From Myxococcales bacterium (GTDB lineage: Bacteria > Myxococcota_A > Polyangia > Polyangiales > Houyiibacteriaceae), in the NCBI GenBank assembly GCA_009992505.1, contig JAACVI010000224.1, positions 1 through 35,867 of the forward strand: 35,867 bases of DNA, given 5' to 3'. Both the position numbers and the translations under genes were made by a program. The notes under the pieces are model-generated. The model was not told where the DNA came from. It saw nothing but the letters and a program-made list of their open reading frames with translations, and did no database searches. Positions 28,271 to 35,830 of this stretch are shown piece after piece (the stretch's first letter is position 1; each line of letters opens with the position of its first letter).

Positions 28271-29584
28271 ATGAAGAAGCCCGTGAAAATCCCCAAGGCC
28301 GAAGGCCGTTTAGGCGTTCTACTGCCCGGCATGGGAGCCGTCGGCACGACGTTCATCGCGGGCTGCCTGCTCGCGCGCAAAGGCCTGGCCGAGCCCATCG
28401 GTTCCCTGACCCAGATGGGCACGATCCGCCTGGGCAAGCGCACCGATGGACGCAGCCCGAAGATCTCCGAGCTCGTCTCCCTGGCGAAGCTCGACGATCT
28501 CGTCTTCGGCGGCTGGGACCTCTTCCCCGTGAGCGCCTACGAGGCCGCCAAGGAGGCGGACGTGCTCAAGCGCGAGCATCTCGACGCCATCAAGGACGAG
28601 CTCGAGGCCATTCGCCCCATGCCCGCGGTCTTCTTCCCCGAGTTCGTGAAGCGCTTGCGCGGCGAGAACGTGAAGACCCAGACCAACAAGATGGAGCTGG
28701 GCGAAGCGGTTCGTCAGGACATCCGCGACTTCATCAAGAACAACGGCCTCGATCGTGCCGTCGCCGTCTGGTGTGGCTCGACCGAGGTCTATCGTGAGCC
28801 CACCGAGGTCCACGCGAGCCTCTCGGCCTTCGAGCAGGGCCTGCGCGACAGCAGCCCCGACATCAGCCCCTCGCAGGTCTACGCCTGGGCGTGTCTGAAG
28901 GAGGGCGTGCCCTACACCAACGGCGCTCCTCATCTGACGACGGAAGCGGACGCCCTGCTGGAGCTGGCGCGTGAGACGCGCACGCCCGTCTGCGGCAAGG
29001 ACTTCAAGACGGGCCAGACCCTGATGAAGACGCTGATCGCCCCCGGCCTGCGCGCACGCATGATCGGCATCCAGGGTTGGTTCTCGACCAACATCCTCGG
29101 CAATCGCGACGGCGAAGTCCTCGACGATCCCGACAGCTTCAAGTCCAAAGAGGTCAGCAAGCTCGGAGTCTTGGAGACGATCCTTCAGCCGGAGCTTCAT
29201 CCGAAGCTCTATGGCAACATGTACCACAAGGTCCGCATCAACTATTACCCGCCGCGCGGAGACCAGAAGGAGGGCTGGGACAACATCGACATCTTCGGTT
29301 GGCTCGGCTATCCGATGCAGATCAAGGTCGACTTCCTGTGTCGCGACTCCATCTTGGCGGCGCCGCTGGTGCTCGACCTCGCGCTCTTCATGGACCTGGC
29401 CAAGCGCGCGGAGATGAGCGGCATCCAGGAGTGGCTGTCCTTCTACTTCAAGGCGCCCATGACGGCGCCCGGGCTGTACCCGGAGAACGATCTCTTCGTA
29501 CAGTTGATGAAGATGAAGAACATGCTTCGCTGGATGAACAACGAAGACCTCATCACGCACCTCGGCCACGAATACTACGACTGA
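28271..29584 (+). CDS. ino1: Myo-inositol-1-phosphate synthase
   Basis: This enzyme converts glucose-6-phosphate to inositol-3(1)-phosphate using NAD. The protein is 437 aa from ATG 28271, with AGGAG 9 nt ahead. The NAD-binding loop is 'LLPGMGAVGTTFIAGCL'. 'VFGGWDLFPVSAYEAA', 'WCGSTEVY', 'GVPYTNGAPHLTTEADALLELA', 'VCGKDFKTGQTLMKT', 'WFSTNILGNRDGEVL' and 'INYYPPRGDQKEGWDNIDIFGWLG' are characteristic of the inositol-3-phosphate synthase family, including the catalytic lysines. It is divergent from the cytidylyltransferase gene and transcribed from a sigma-54-type promoter. A strong terminator follows. The product could feed inositol phospholipids or CDP-inositol. Confidence 0.95.
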   Translation: MKKPVKIPKAEGRLGVLLPGMGAVGTTFIAGCLLARKGLAEPIGSLTQMGTIRLGKRTDGRSPKISELVSLAKLDDLVFGGWDLFPVSAYEAAKEADVLKREHLDAIKDELEAIRPMPAVFFPEFVKRLRGENVKTQTNKMELGEAVRQDIRDFIKNNGLDRAVAVWCGSTEVYREPTEVHASLSAFEQGLRDSSPDISPSQVYAWACLKEGVPYTNGAPHLTTEADALLELARETRTPVCGKDFKTGQTLMKTLIAPGLRARMIGIQGWFSTNILGNRDGEVLDDPDSFKSKEVSKLGVLETILQPELHPKLYGNMYHKVRINYYPPRGDQKEGWDNIDIFGWLGYPMQIKVDFLCRDSILAAPLVLDLALFMDLAKRAEMSGIQEWLSFYFKAPMTAPGLYPENDLFVQLMKMKNMLRWMNNEDLITHLGHEYYD

Positions 29585-29612
29585 GCTCGAGCCCCGAGCC
29601 TGTCGCTCATAT

Positions 29613-29655
29613 CGAGACGCCCCGTGGATCGAAGGGTCCCGGGGCGTTTCGTTTG
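29613..29655 (+). terminator. Intrinsic terminator after ino1
   Basis: CGAGACGCCCCG/CGGGGCGTTTCG form a 12-bp stem with one G-U pair, closed further by GGA/TCC in the loop and followed by TTTG. It starts 28 nt after the ino1 stop and separates it from the convergent transpeptidase gene. Confidence 0.75.
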
Positions 29656-29682
29656 CGACCGCTTCCTGTCCGACTGGTGGGA

Positions 29683-31434
29683 CTAGTGGGGCGTCTCGCC
29701 GCGAATGCGCACCACGGTCGCTTGCTGGTCCGCCGTCGGATAGACGCCGTGCCAGCCCTGGGGCATCGGTGGACTGGCCCAGCCGAAGATCTGGTGCGCG
29801 TCGGGAGGCGACATGTTGATGCAGCCGTGGCTCTTGGGACGCCCGAACGCGTTGTGCCAGAAGGCCGAGTGCAAGGCGTAGGCGAGCTGGAAGTACATGA
29901 CGTAGGGGACGTCATCGATGGAGTACGGGCCGTCGATGGCGTTGTCGCCGTCCATCGTGTGCGTGAGGTGCTTGGACGAGATCGTGAACACGCCCGTCGG
30001 GGTGCGGTGGTCACGCGAGGGGTCGTCCTCGCGCTCGATACGACCGCTGGAGATCAGCGTGGTGAAGACGGGAACTGTGCCCTCGTAGGCGACGAGCACC
30101 TGCCGCGACAGATCGACGTCGATCCACTTCTGCCCAGCGGCGACCTCGGAGGGAGGGTCCGAGCGCTCCGCGAGCACGACGTCGGAGTCCCGGTAGAGAT
30201 GGCCTTCGGGATCGCGGAAGTAGGTGTGACCGCCCTGTTCGACCCGGCCCGCGACGCGAAAGGCGTAGTGATAGCCTGGCGCTCCTCGTCCACGATGAAC
30301 CCGTCCGTTGACGGTCTCGGCGTAGAAGCCGGTCCGACTCGAGAGCACCCAGCCCACGGGCAAGCGCCAGGCGTCGTCCGTCGCGACCGCGGCGTCCCGA
30401 GCCGCGTCCGGGCCCGCGTCGCCTGGGGCAGGAGCCACCGCCGTGGGCTCCCGTGGCGGCGCGAGATCGACGCCGTGGAAGTCGCTTCCCTCACGCACGA
30501 CCACCGCGTTGTAGGGCACGAAGCCGTTGGATTGGGTGCGCCAGTAGCGGCGCGCGCCGCGACGGAAGTCGCGATCGAGGCTGACGAAGAACCCGCGCGT
30601 CACCCAGCGCATCACGACGCTGTCCGAGTCCGCGCTCAGCCCCTCGAGGGTCTCCACGCCGGCGTCGGTCGGTTCGGTCGAGTCGTCGTCCGCCGAGGGC
30701 GTGGCGAGCCCGTCGCCGGATGCGCTCGGCGCGGGGTCGCCGGCGGCGGTGCGGGCCACCGCGCTGTTGCCAGCGGAACCACCGTCACCGGCCGTCTCAG
30801 CGCCACCGGGACCCGCATCGGGCGGGGCTTGGCCTGGGATGTGATAGCCCTCGAACTCGGCGGCCTCCTCGTCGGTGGGCATGCGGCGATACATGGGGAC
30901 GCGCCGGCGGATGAGCCCGTATTCGTAGGGTAAGGGCCGATCGAAGCGGGGCTGGCGCGCGCGGATGGCCGGCAGGCGCCTGCCGTCGAAGGCGATCACG
31001 TCGCGCCCGTTGCACACGAAGCCGCCCACGGTGAGCTCGTACCAACCGCCACGGCAGCCCTCGAAACCCAGGGGCTCACCCAGCGTCGCGGTGAAGACCG
31101 AGCCCGCGCGCAGGTAGCCGCCGCGAGTGGCGTCGGGGCTCGCGCCGTTGCGCACGTTGACCACGAAGCGCTTGGTGAAGATGCGCTTGGGCGGCAGCGT
31201 GGGATCCGGATGCACGGTGTCGCGCCGTGCGTCGCGAGCGTCACGCTGCGGCGGGCTCGCGTCTCGGGCGGGCGCGGGAGCGGGATCGGGATCGGCGCTA
31301 CCGCAGCCGACGAGCGCGAGCAGTCCGAGGCCGAGCGGCCACAGAAGGCGTCCGCGAGTCGGACGGTGAATCCCCCGCGAATCCTGAACCGAGTCCGTGG
31401 GCAGGTGTGCTGGGCGTAGCGCGAGCAACTGCAT
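29683..31434 (-). CDS. YkuD-type L,D-transpeptidase lipoprotein
   Basis: A 583-aa protein with a long N-terminal region, a hydrophobic stretch (RLLWPLGLGLLALVGC) and lipobox LVGC, so it is anchored by lipid. After a Pro/Ala/Asp linker come SH3-like units ('KRFVVNVRNGASPDATRGGYLRAGSVF', 'GGWYELTVGGFVCNGRDV') and a low-complexity stretch (about residues 205-265). The C-terminal YkuD domain begins near 'KWIDVDLSRQVLVAYEGTVPV' and carries the catalytic motif S-H-G-C-I-N-M-S near residue 545; 'HRTPTGVFTI' and 'YALHSAFWH' are the other active-site segments. Such enzymes form 3-3 peptidoglycan cross-links or attach lipoproteins. ATG 31434 is the only clear start; it leaves an unusually long n-region of about 25 residues. 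Confidence 0.88.
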   Translation of the reverse strand: MQLLALRPAHLPTDSVQDSRGIHRPTRGRLLWPLGLGLLALVGCGSADPDPAPAPARDASPPQRDARDARRDTVHPDPTLPPKRIFTKRFVVNVRNGASPDATRGGYLRAGSVFTATLGEPLGFEGCRGGWYELTVGGFVCNGRDVIAFDGRRLPAIRARQPRFDRPLPYEYGLIRRRVPMYRRMPTDEEAAEFEGYHIPGQAPPDAGPGGAETAGDGGSAGNSAVARTAAGDPAPSASGDGLATPSADDDSTEPTDAGVETLEGLSADSDSVVMRWVTRGFFVSLDRDFRRGARRYWRTQSNGFVPYNAVVVREGSDFHGVDLAPPREPTAVAPAPGDAGPDAARDAAVATDDAWRLPVGWVLSSRTGFYAETVNGRVHRGRGAPGYHYAFRVAGRVEQGGHTYFRDPEGHLYRDSDVVLAERSDPPSEVAAGQKWIDVDLSRQVLVAYEGTVPVFTTLISSGRIEREDDPSRDHRTPTGVFTISSKHLTHTMDGDNAIDGPYSIDDVPYVMYFQLAYALHSAFWHNAFGRPKSHGCINMSPPDAHQIFGWASPPMPQGWHGVYPTADQQATVVRIRGETPH

Positions 31435-31557
31435 CGGGTTCTGATTTCATGCGCCTTCCGCCACGTCAACCCGCGCCTGGCCAAGTTCGCGCGTCGAATG
31501 GTAGGAGCCCGCGGGCGTCACGCCCTGTCGCGAGTACTCTAGGACTTCCCTTCTTCC

Positions 31558-33057
31558 ATGACCTCCGCACCCAAGCCGCACTCGAAAGCCATGGATGGCG
31601 AGCCCCATGATTCGTGGCGGCGCCTCGACTCGCGCCGAGCCGCCTGGGCCGCCGGTCTGTCCCTGCTGGCGCACGTGCTGGGAGTCTTCGCCCTCTCGGC
31701 CGTGGCCGCGCGGCCGCAGATCGACATCAGCTTCGAGCTGCCAGCGGAGGTCGAGTTCGGGATGACGGACGGCATGAGCGCCGACTCGGCCCAGGGGCCC
31801 CTGTCGCAGCCCGAGGCCGCCCCCATGCCCAACGCGGGCGGAGATGGCGTCGAGGGCGCGGGAATGGACGCAGGGACGCCCCACGACGCGGGACAGCCCC
31901 ACGACGCGGGCAGACGGCGCAGGCACCATGACGCCGGAGCGCCCGACGACGCGGGGAGGCCTGGCGACGCGAGCGCCCACGCAGCGGGAGACGCGGCGAT
32001 GGCGGACGCGGGGCGACGGGACGCGGGGGCCGCCACGGGTGACGGCGGTCAGGGCCGGGATGGCGGGCCCGGTGGACCAGGAGGAGCGGACGGCGCCGGC
32101 CGGATTCCGCCGGGCGCGCAGCTGGCGATCCGCCTGAACATGGAGCGCATCCGCCAGTCGCCCCTGGCACCCGAGGTCCGGCGCCTGCTGATGGCGATCC
32201 CCGACTGGCACGCGCTGCTCGACGGATCGGGCATCGATCCCATGGCGGATCTGGATCGTCTGCTCTTGGCGTCGCCGAACCTGCAGCGAGAGCGGCTCGT
32301 GCTCGCGGGACGACATCATCGCGATCAGGCCTACGCCGAAGCCGCCGCCGAGCGCCTGGCCACGAGCCAGCACACGACCACCGCCTTCCACGCGCGGGAC
32401 GGCGTGCGTGTCGCGCCGTGGCGCAACCCGGACAGCACGGCCCGCGTGGTGGCGCTGCTGGGCGATCACCACTTCATCATCTGCCGCCCGGAGGATCTGC
32501 CGCGCGTGCTGGCCCTGATGCACGTACGCGCCGAGGACCAGCGGCTCGACGCGGGCGTCCCCGCCATGGCCGCCGCGGACGCCCTGCTGGCCATGGGCGA
32601 CGACGAGGTGATGAGCTTCGAGATCGAAGGCGCGCGCCGCTTCGTCCGCGCGGGGCGTGTGGACGCGATGCCTCTGAGCGGTCGACTCTCGGTGCGTGAG
32701 ACCGCGGGCGACACGGTGCAGCTCGCGGGGCAGGCTCGCTTCGAGGACGCGGCCCAGGCCCGCGGCGCCAAGGAATTCTGGGCAGCGCAGCTCGCCCAGC
32801 TCGCGCGCAGCCCGATGGTGTCTCTGGTCGGGCTGTCCACGCCTTTGCGCAGGCTGACCTTCCGGGTCGAGGCCGAGCAGGTCTACTTCGAGACCTCCCT
32901 GGGCGCGGGGCAGGTGCGCCTCTTGCTCGGCTACCTCGAGGGCATGCTGGTTCAGTACCGTCGTGACCGCGAGCCACGGAACCAGGGCACGCCGGGGCCC
33001 AACACGCGCGCTCCGACGGCGCCTCCTGCGCATCCCGACGCGGGCGCAGGCGGCTAG
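31558..33057 (+). CDS. TonB-like anchored protein with low-complexity linker
   Basis: A 499-aa protein. A short basic N-terminus is followed by one membrane helix (about residues 30-50, 'AAWAAGLSLLAHVLGVFAL') of the kind seen in TonB and other energy-transducer proteins, so the bulk faces the periplasm. Residues about 70-180 are an Asp-Ala-Gly, His and Gly-rich linker with repeated D-A-G units. The C-terminal 300 residues are a folded domain starting 'LAIRLNMERIRQSPLAPEVRRLLMAIPDW', with 'LDRLLLASPNLQRERLVLAGRH' and 'RLTFRVEAEQVYFETSLGAGQVRLLLGYL'. No catalytic motif was seen. The end is again Pro/Ala-rich. A start at the internal ATG (codon 12) is possible. It is divergent from the transpeptidase gene. 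Confidence 0.75.
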   Translation: MTSAPKPHSKAMDGEPHDSWRRLDSRRAAWAAGLSLLAHVLGVFALSAVAARPQIDISFELPAEVEFGMTDGMSADSAQGPLSQPEAAPMPNAGGDGVEGAGMDAGTPHDAGQPHDAGRRRRHHDAGAPDDAGRPGDASAHAAGDAAMADAGRRDAGAATGDGGQGRDGGPGGPGGADGAGRIPPGAQLAIRLNMERIRQSPLAPEVRRLLMAIPDWHALLDGSGIDPMADLDRLLLASPNLQRERLVLAGRHHRDQAYAEAAAERLATSQHTTTAFHARDGVRVAPWRNPDSTARVVALLGDHHFIICRPEDLPRVLALMHVRAEDQRLDAGVPAMAAADALLAMGDDEVMSFEIEGARRFVRAGRVDAMPLSGRLSVRETAGDTVQLAGQARFEDAAQARGAKEFWAAQLAQLARSPMVSLVGLSTPLRRLTFRVEAEQVYFETSLGAGQVRLLLGYLEGMLVQYRRDREPRNQGTPGPNTRAPTAPPAHPDAGAGG

Positions 33058-33089
33058 CAGGCTGCCGGGCCGCGGGGCTGCGAGCCATC

Positions 33090-33194
33090 GTCGCGGCCCA
33101 ACACCGTCGCGGCCCAACACCGTCGCGGCCCAACACCGTCGCGGCCCAACACCGTCGCGGCCCAACACCGTCGCGGCCCAACACCGTCGCGGCC
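33090..33194. repeat. Tandem repeat of a 16-bp unit, six full copies and a partial one
   Basis: The unit GTCGCGGCCCAACACC is repeated perfectly six times from 33090 to 33185, with a seventh partial copy of 9 bases to 33194. The period is not a multiple of three, so it is not a protein repeat. It lies 33 nt after the stop of the TonB-like gene and just before the HU terminator, between convergent genes. The lack of any substitution points to recent expansion or active homogenisation. Confidence 0.95.
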
Positions 33195-33205
33195 ACAATG
33201 CAGAA

Positions 33206-33233
33206 AGGGCACGCCCCCGAAGGTGCGTGCCCT
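33206..33233 (-). terminator. Terminator-like hairpin after the HU gene
   Basis: AGGGCACGC/GCGTGCCCT forms a 9-bp stem with a 10-nt loop, followed on the minus strand by TTCTGC. A smaller stem with a UUCG loop (CCACC-TTCG-GGTGG, 33254-33267) lies between it and the HU stop codon. The stem is symmetrical and may also serve the opposite gene. Confidence 0.55.
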
Positions 33234-33282
33234 CTCTGAGCTGGCGTTCGGCACCACCCGAAGGTGGGACCGAACTAGAGGC

Positions 33283-33597
33283 TCAGTTCACGAGGTCCTT
33301 GAGCTTCTTCAGCGGCGTCGCCCGCACCTTCTTGGAGGCCGGCTTCGCGTCCCGCATCACGTCCTGGCCCGTGAAGGGGTTCTTCGCCATGCCGGCCTTG
33401 CGGGCCGGCACCTTCTTGACCTTGAGCTTGAGAAGATCCGGGATGACGAACTCCCCCGGACCGCGCTTCCCCAGCTCCTTCTTGATCAGATCACGGAGTC
33501 CTTCGAAGACTGCGCCGACTTCCTTCTTGGTCAGCTGCGTCTTGTCAGAGATCTCGCCGATGATCTGGGCCTTCGTCATCCGCTTGGTGGTTGGCAT
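33283..33597 (-). CDS. HU/IHF-family DNA-binding protein
   Basis: A 104-aa nucleoid protein from ATG 33597, with AGGA 8 nt ahead (a GTG two codons earlier is unlikely). The N-terminal helical part ('MTKAQIIGEISDKTQLTKKEVGAVFEGLRDLIKKEL') is standard. The usual 'GFGTF' turn is replaced by 'GPGEFVIPDLLKLKV', and the DNA-contacting arm 'KKVPARKAGMAKNPFTGQDV' keeps the Asn-Pro that intercalates DNA. The C-terminus is longer and very Lys-rich ('KPASKKVRATPLKKLKDLV'). HU of this variant type is seen in deltaproteobacterial lineages. Confidence 0.9.
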   Translation of the reverse strand: MPTTKRMTKAQIIGEISDKTQLTKKEVGAVFEGLRDLIKKELGKRGPGEFVIPDLLKLKVKKVPARKAGMAKNPFTGQDVMRDAKPASKKVRATPLKKLKDLVN

Positions 33598-33986
33598 GGT
33601 CACCGTCCTGTTCCGCTATCGCCTGCGGTATCGTGGAAAAAGGCCTGAAATTAGCGCCCCCCGCAGACAAGAGACGTCTATGCCCGCACTCTCGGGCCAT
33701 GACAAGAGCTTTTTTGGGCAAATGTGCACGAAAATCGCCAGAGGCCGCGGCCCCCCAACCGGCGGGGACGCCTGCCGGGCGCGTCACGGCCGGCGAAACC
33801 GGGCGCGACGAATCGGGCGCGAAGACGCCGTGGGTCCTCCTCCAAAGCGCGCCGCAAAACCCGCAAATGCACGCGAAACGTCGTGGATCTACCTGATATT
33901 GCAGGATTTGGCGCATTTGCGAAATGGCGCCGAATCGGGCCCGAGGCGCCCCCCCTGCAGCCCCGCGAGGCACGTTTTGGGCCCCG
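33598..33986. other. 389-nt gap between ybeY and the HU gene
   Basis: No protein frame with family features was found. It contains the probable HU promoter and, nearer ybeY, a GGCGCC-N13-GGCGCC inverted repeat (around 33925-33950) that may help end the ybeY transcript. The middle is GC-rich and featureless. The leader of HU is fairly long at about 75 nt. Confidence 0.5.
33677..33705 (-). promoter_or_regulatory. Possible promoter of the HU gene
   Basis: TTGTCA (33700-33705, five of six matches to -35) and CATAGA (33677-33682, weak -10) are separated by 17 nt on the minus strand, about 80 nt before the HU start codon. The -10 match is poor. Confidence 0.35.
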
Positions 33987-34424
33987 CTAGGAGCGCGCCG
34001 CGGCGCACAGCACGCGCGTCTTTTCGAGCATCACGCGCTCCTCTTCGGCGTCGCGATGGTCGTAGCCCAAAAGGTGCAAAAGTCCGTGAGCGACCAGCAT
34101 CGTGACCTCGAATGAGATCGTCTTGCCGCTGGCGTGCGCCTGTTTCGCTGCCGTGGGCAGGGAGACCACGACGTCCCCGAGTAGGTCTGGAGAGAGCTCG
34201 GCGCCCTCCCCCTCGGACATGGCGAAGGCGAGGACGTCCGTAGGTCGATCGACGCCGCGATAGTCGCGGTTGAGCTCATGAATCACCGCGTCATCGCACA
34301 GTAGGATCGACAGCTCGGCCTGACTTCGCCCCAGGGACGCCAGCATGAGGTCGGCGCGCTCGCGCAGCCGTCGGGGAGAGATGGGGCGGACGCGGAGACC
34401 GCGCGTGTGCACATAGGCGGGCAT
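33987..34424 (-). CDS. ybeY: Endoribonuclease YbeY
   Basis: YbeY is a zinc-dependent RNase that takes part in 16S rRNA 3'-end maturation and ribosome quality control. The 145-aa length is typical. 'ELNRDYRGVDRPTDVLAFAMSEGE' is the family signature, and 'VAHGLLHLLGYDH' (H-G-x-L-H-L-x-G-Y-D-H) carries the three zinc-ligand histidines. 'GDVVVSLPTAAKQA' lies between them. Its start is 54 nt from the divergent biotin-carboxylase-like gene, so the two may share a control region. PhoH and other usual neighbours of ybeY are not in the window. Confidence 0.95.
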   Translation of the reverse strand: MPAYVHTRGLRVRPISPRRLRERADLMLASLGRSQAELSILLCDDAVIHELNRDYRGVDRPTDVLAFAMSEGEGAELSPDLLGDVVVSLPTAAKQAHASGKTISFEVTMLVAHGLLHLLGYDHRDAEEERVMLEKTRVLCAAARS

Positions 34425-34478
34425 CGAGAGAGGCTCATGTCGCAGCGCCTTCGGGTCAAGCTGCTATGCTCCGCCGCC

Positions 34479-35813
34479 ATGATCGAAAGCGTGTTGATAG
34501 CGGAGCGGGGCGAAGCCGCCGCACGGGTCGCCAGGAGCTGCAAGCGCCTCGGCATTCGGGTCGTCGGGTTGCGTGGAGACGACTCTTCGTCGGGGGTCCA
34601 TGTGGCCGCCTGCGACGAGACGCTCACCGTCGCCACCGGCGCGGACGGCAGGATCCCAGCGGAAGCCGTGGCCGCCGCGGCGATCGAGGCGAAGGTGCAG
34701 GTGGTGCATCCGGGACACGCGGGCGCCCGCGGCCAGCTCGCGCTGGCGAAGGCCCTGGCGGAGACGTCCATCGGTCTCGTGGGTCCCTCCCTCGAGAGCC
34801 TCGCGCGTCTGGCTTCTCCATCCTCCGTGCGCGAGGCCATCGCCGAGGCGGGCCTCACCCAACCGGCCTGCTCGGAACCCTTCGGCGGTGACGACGATCC
34901 CCGCCCCTTCGCCGCCCAGCTGCCCGCGCCGTGGACCGTGCGCGCAGCCGACGCCGAGACGGATCCGTTCGCGACGCCGCTCGTGGACGAAGACGATCTC
35001 TTCGCCGAGGTGGTCAAGAGGACGCGCGGCAACGACGTCGCCTTGGTGGTCGAGCAGGCGTATCACCGCTCCCGCGTGCTCGAGGTTCCCGTGCTCGTGG
35101 ACCAGGCCGGCACGCAAGAGCCGCTGCCCGAGCGCGAATGCAGCATCACGGTCAGCGGCCAGCGCCTGCTCGAAGAGAGCCCGAGCCCGGCGCTCGTCTT
35201 CCACGGCGAAGGCGAGGCCATCCGTGGCTTCTTGCTCGAGGCGGCCTGCGCCGTCACGCGGGCTCTGGGCGCCACGGGCTTGCTGCTCGTGCGCTTCGCC
35301 CTGGACGCCGATGGCCGCTTGGCCGTGATCGGGGTGCGCCCTGGCCTGCCGGTGCAGGACGCGATCACGGGCATGACGACCGGCCTCGACCTGGTCGAGT
35401 TCCAGCTCGAGATCGCCGCGGGACGCCCGCTGCCGGCGCGCGTGACCGAGGTGGAGCCCACGGGTCATGGCTGCGGCGCTTGGCTCGTCGCTCCGTCGAA
35501 CGAGACCTTCGACGCGGTGGTGGAGGAGCTGCGTTGGCCGCCCTTCCCCCAAGGCAAAGTGCGCACCGAGCCCTCCGCCAGCGTGGGCAGCACCGTGCCT
35601 CCAGACGATCGCCCCCGCATCGCCAAGATCACGACCTACGCGCCGACGCGACATCAGGCGCTGCTCCTGCTCGACCGCGTGCTGACCGAGAGCCGGGTCG
35701 CGCCCTACCAGACGAACCAACGTCTGCTCGGCCAGATCATCGGCGACGAGGCCTTCCGCGCCGGACGTTACGACACCGAATTCGTGCGTCGCCTGCTCAC
35801 GACGCCTCCCTGA
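34479..35813 (+). CDS. Biotin-carboxylase-like protein lacking catalytic residues
   Basis: A 444-aa protein that aligns along its length with biotin carboxylase (AccC). Shared segments are 'VLIAERGEAAARVARSCKRLGI' in place of I-A-N-R-G-E, 'QVVHPGHAGARGQLALAKAL', 'IGLVGPS', 'ERECSI', 'ITGMTTGLDLVEFQLEIAAGRPLP' and 'GSTVPPDD'. The catalytic machinery is gone. The Gly-rich ATP loop is absent. Lys159 (E. coli numbering) is Arg155; Gln233, His236 and Lys238 are Thr, Gly and Arg229; Glu276 is Leu. Glu288, Asn290, Arg292, Gln294, Glu296 and His297 are Gly285, Arg287, Gly289, Pro291, Gln293 and Asp294. Only Glu201 and Arg338 (Arg362 here) look kept. The frame is intact, so this is a pseudoenzyme and not a pseudogene. 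It is divergent from ybeY. Its partner is unknown. Confidence 0.85.
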   Translation: MIESVLIAERGEAAARVARSCKRLGIRVVGLRGDDSSSGVHVAACDETLTVATGADGRIPAEAVAAAAIEAKVQVVHPGHAGARGQLALAKALAETSIGLVGPSLESLARLASPSSVREAIAEAGLTQPACSEPFGGDDDPRPFAAQLPAPWTVRAADAETDPFATPLVDEDDLFAEVVKRTRGNDVALVVEQAYHRSRVLEVPVLVDQAGTQEPLPERECSITVSGQRLLEESPSPALVFHGEGEAIRGFLLEAACAVTRALGATGLLLVRFALDADGRLAVIGVRPGLPVQDAITGMTTGLDLVEFQLEIAAGRPLPARVTEVEPTGHGCGAWLVAPSNETFDAVVEELRWPPFPQGKVRTEPSASVGSTVPPDDRPRIAKITTYAPTRHQALLLLDRVLTESRVAPYQTNQRLLGQIIGDEAFRAGRYDTEFVRRLLTTPP

Positions 35814-35830
35814 GCGTCCGGCGCGAAATG

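Noticed and set aside
33090-33194. CRISPR array
   Set aside because: The units are directly adjacent with no spacers, so this is a simple tandem repeat; no cas genes are present.
31447-33198. Minus-strand frame that translates the 16-bp repeat into a protein repeat
   Set aside because: It is antisense to the TonB-like gene, and a 16-bp period shifts frame at each unit.
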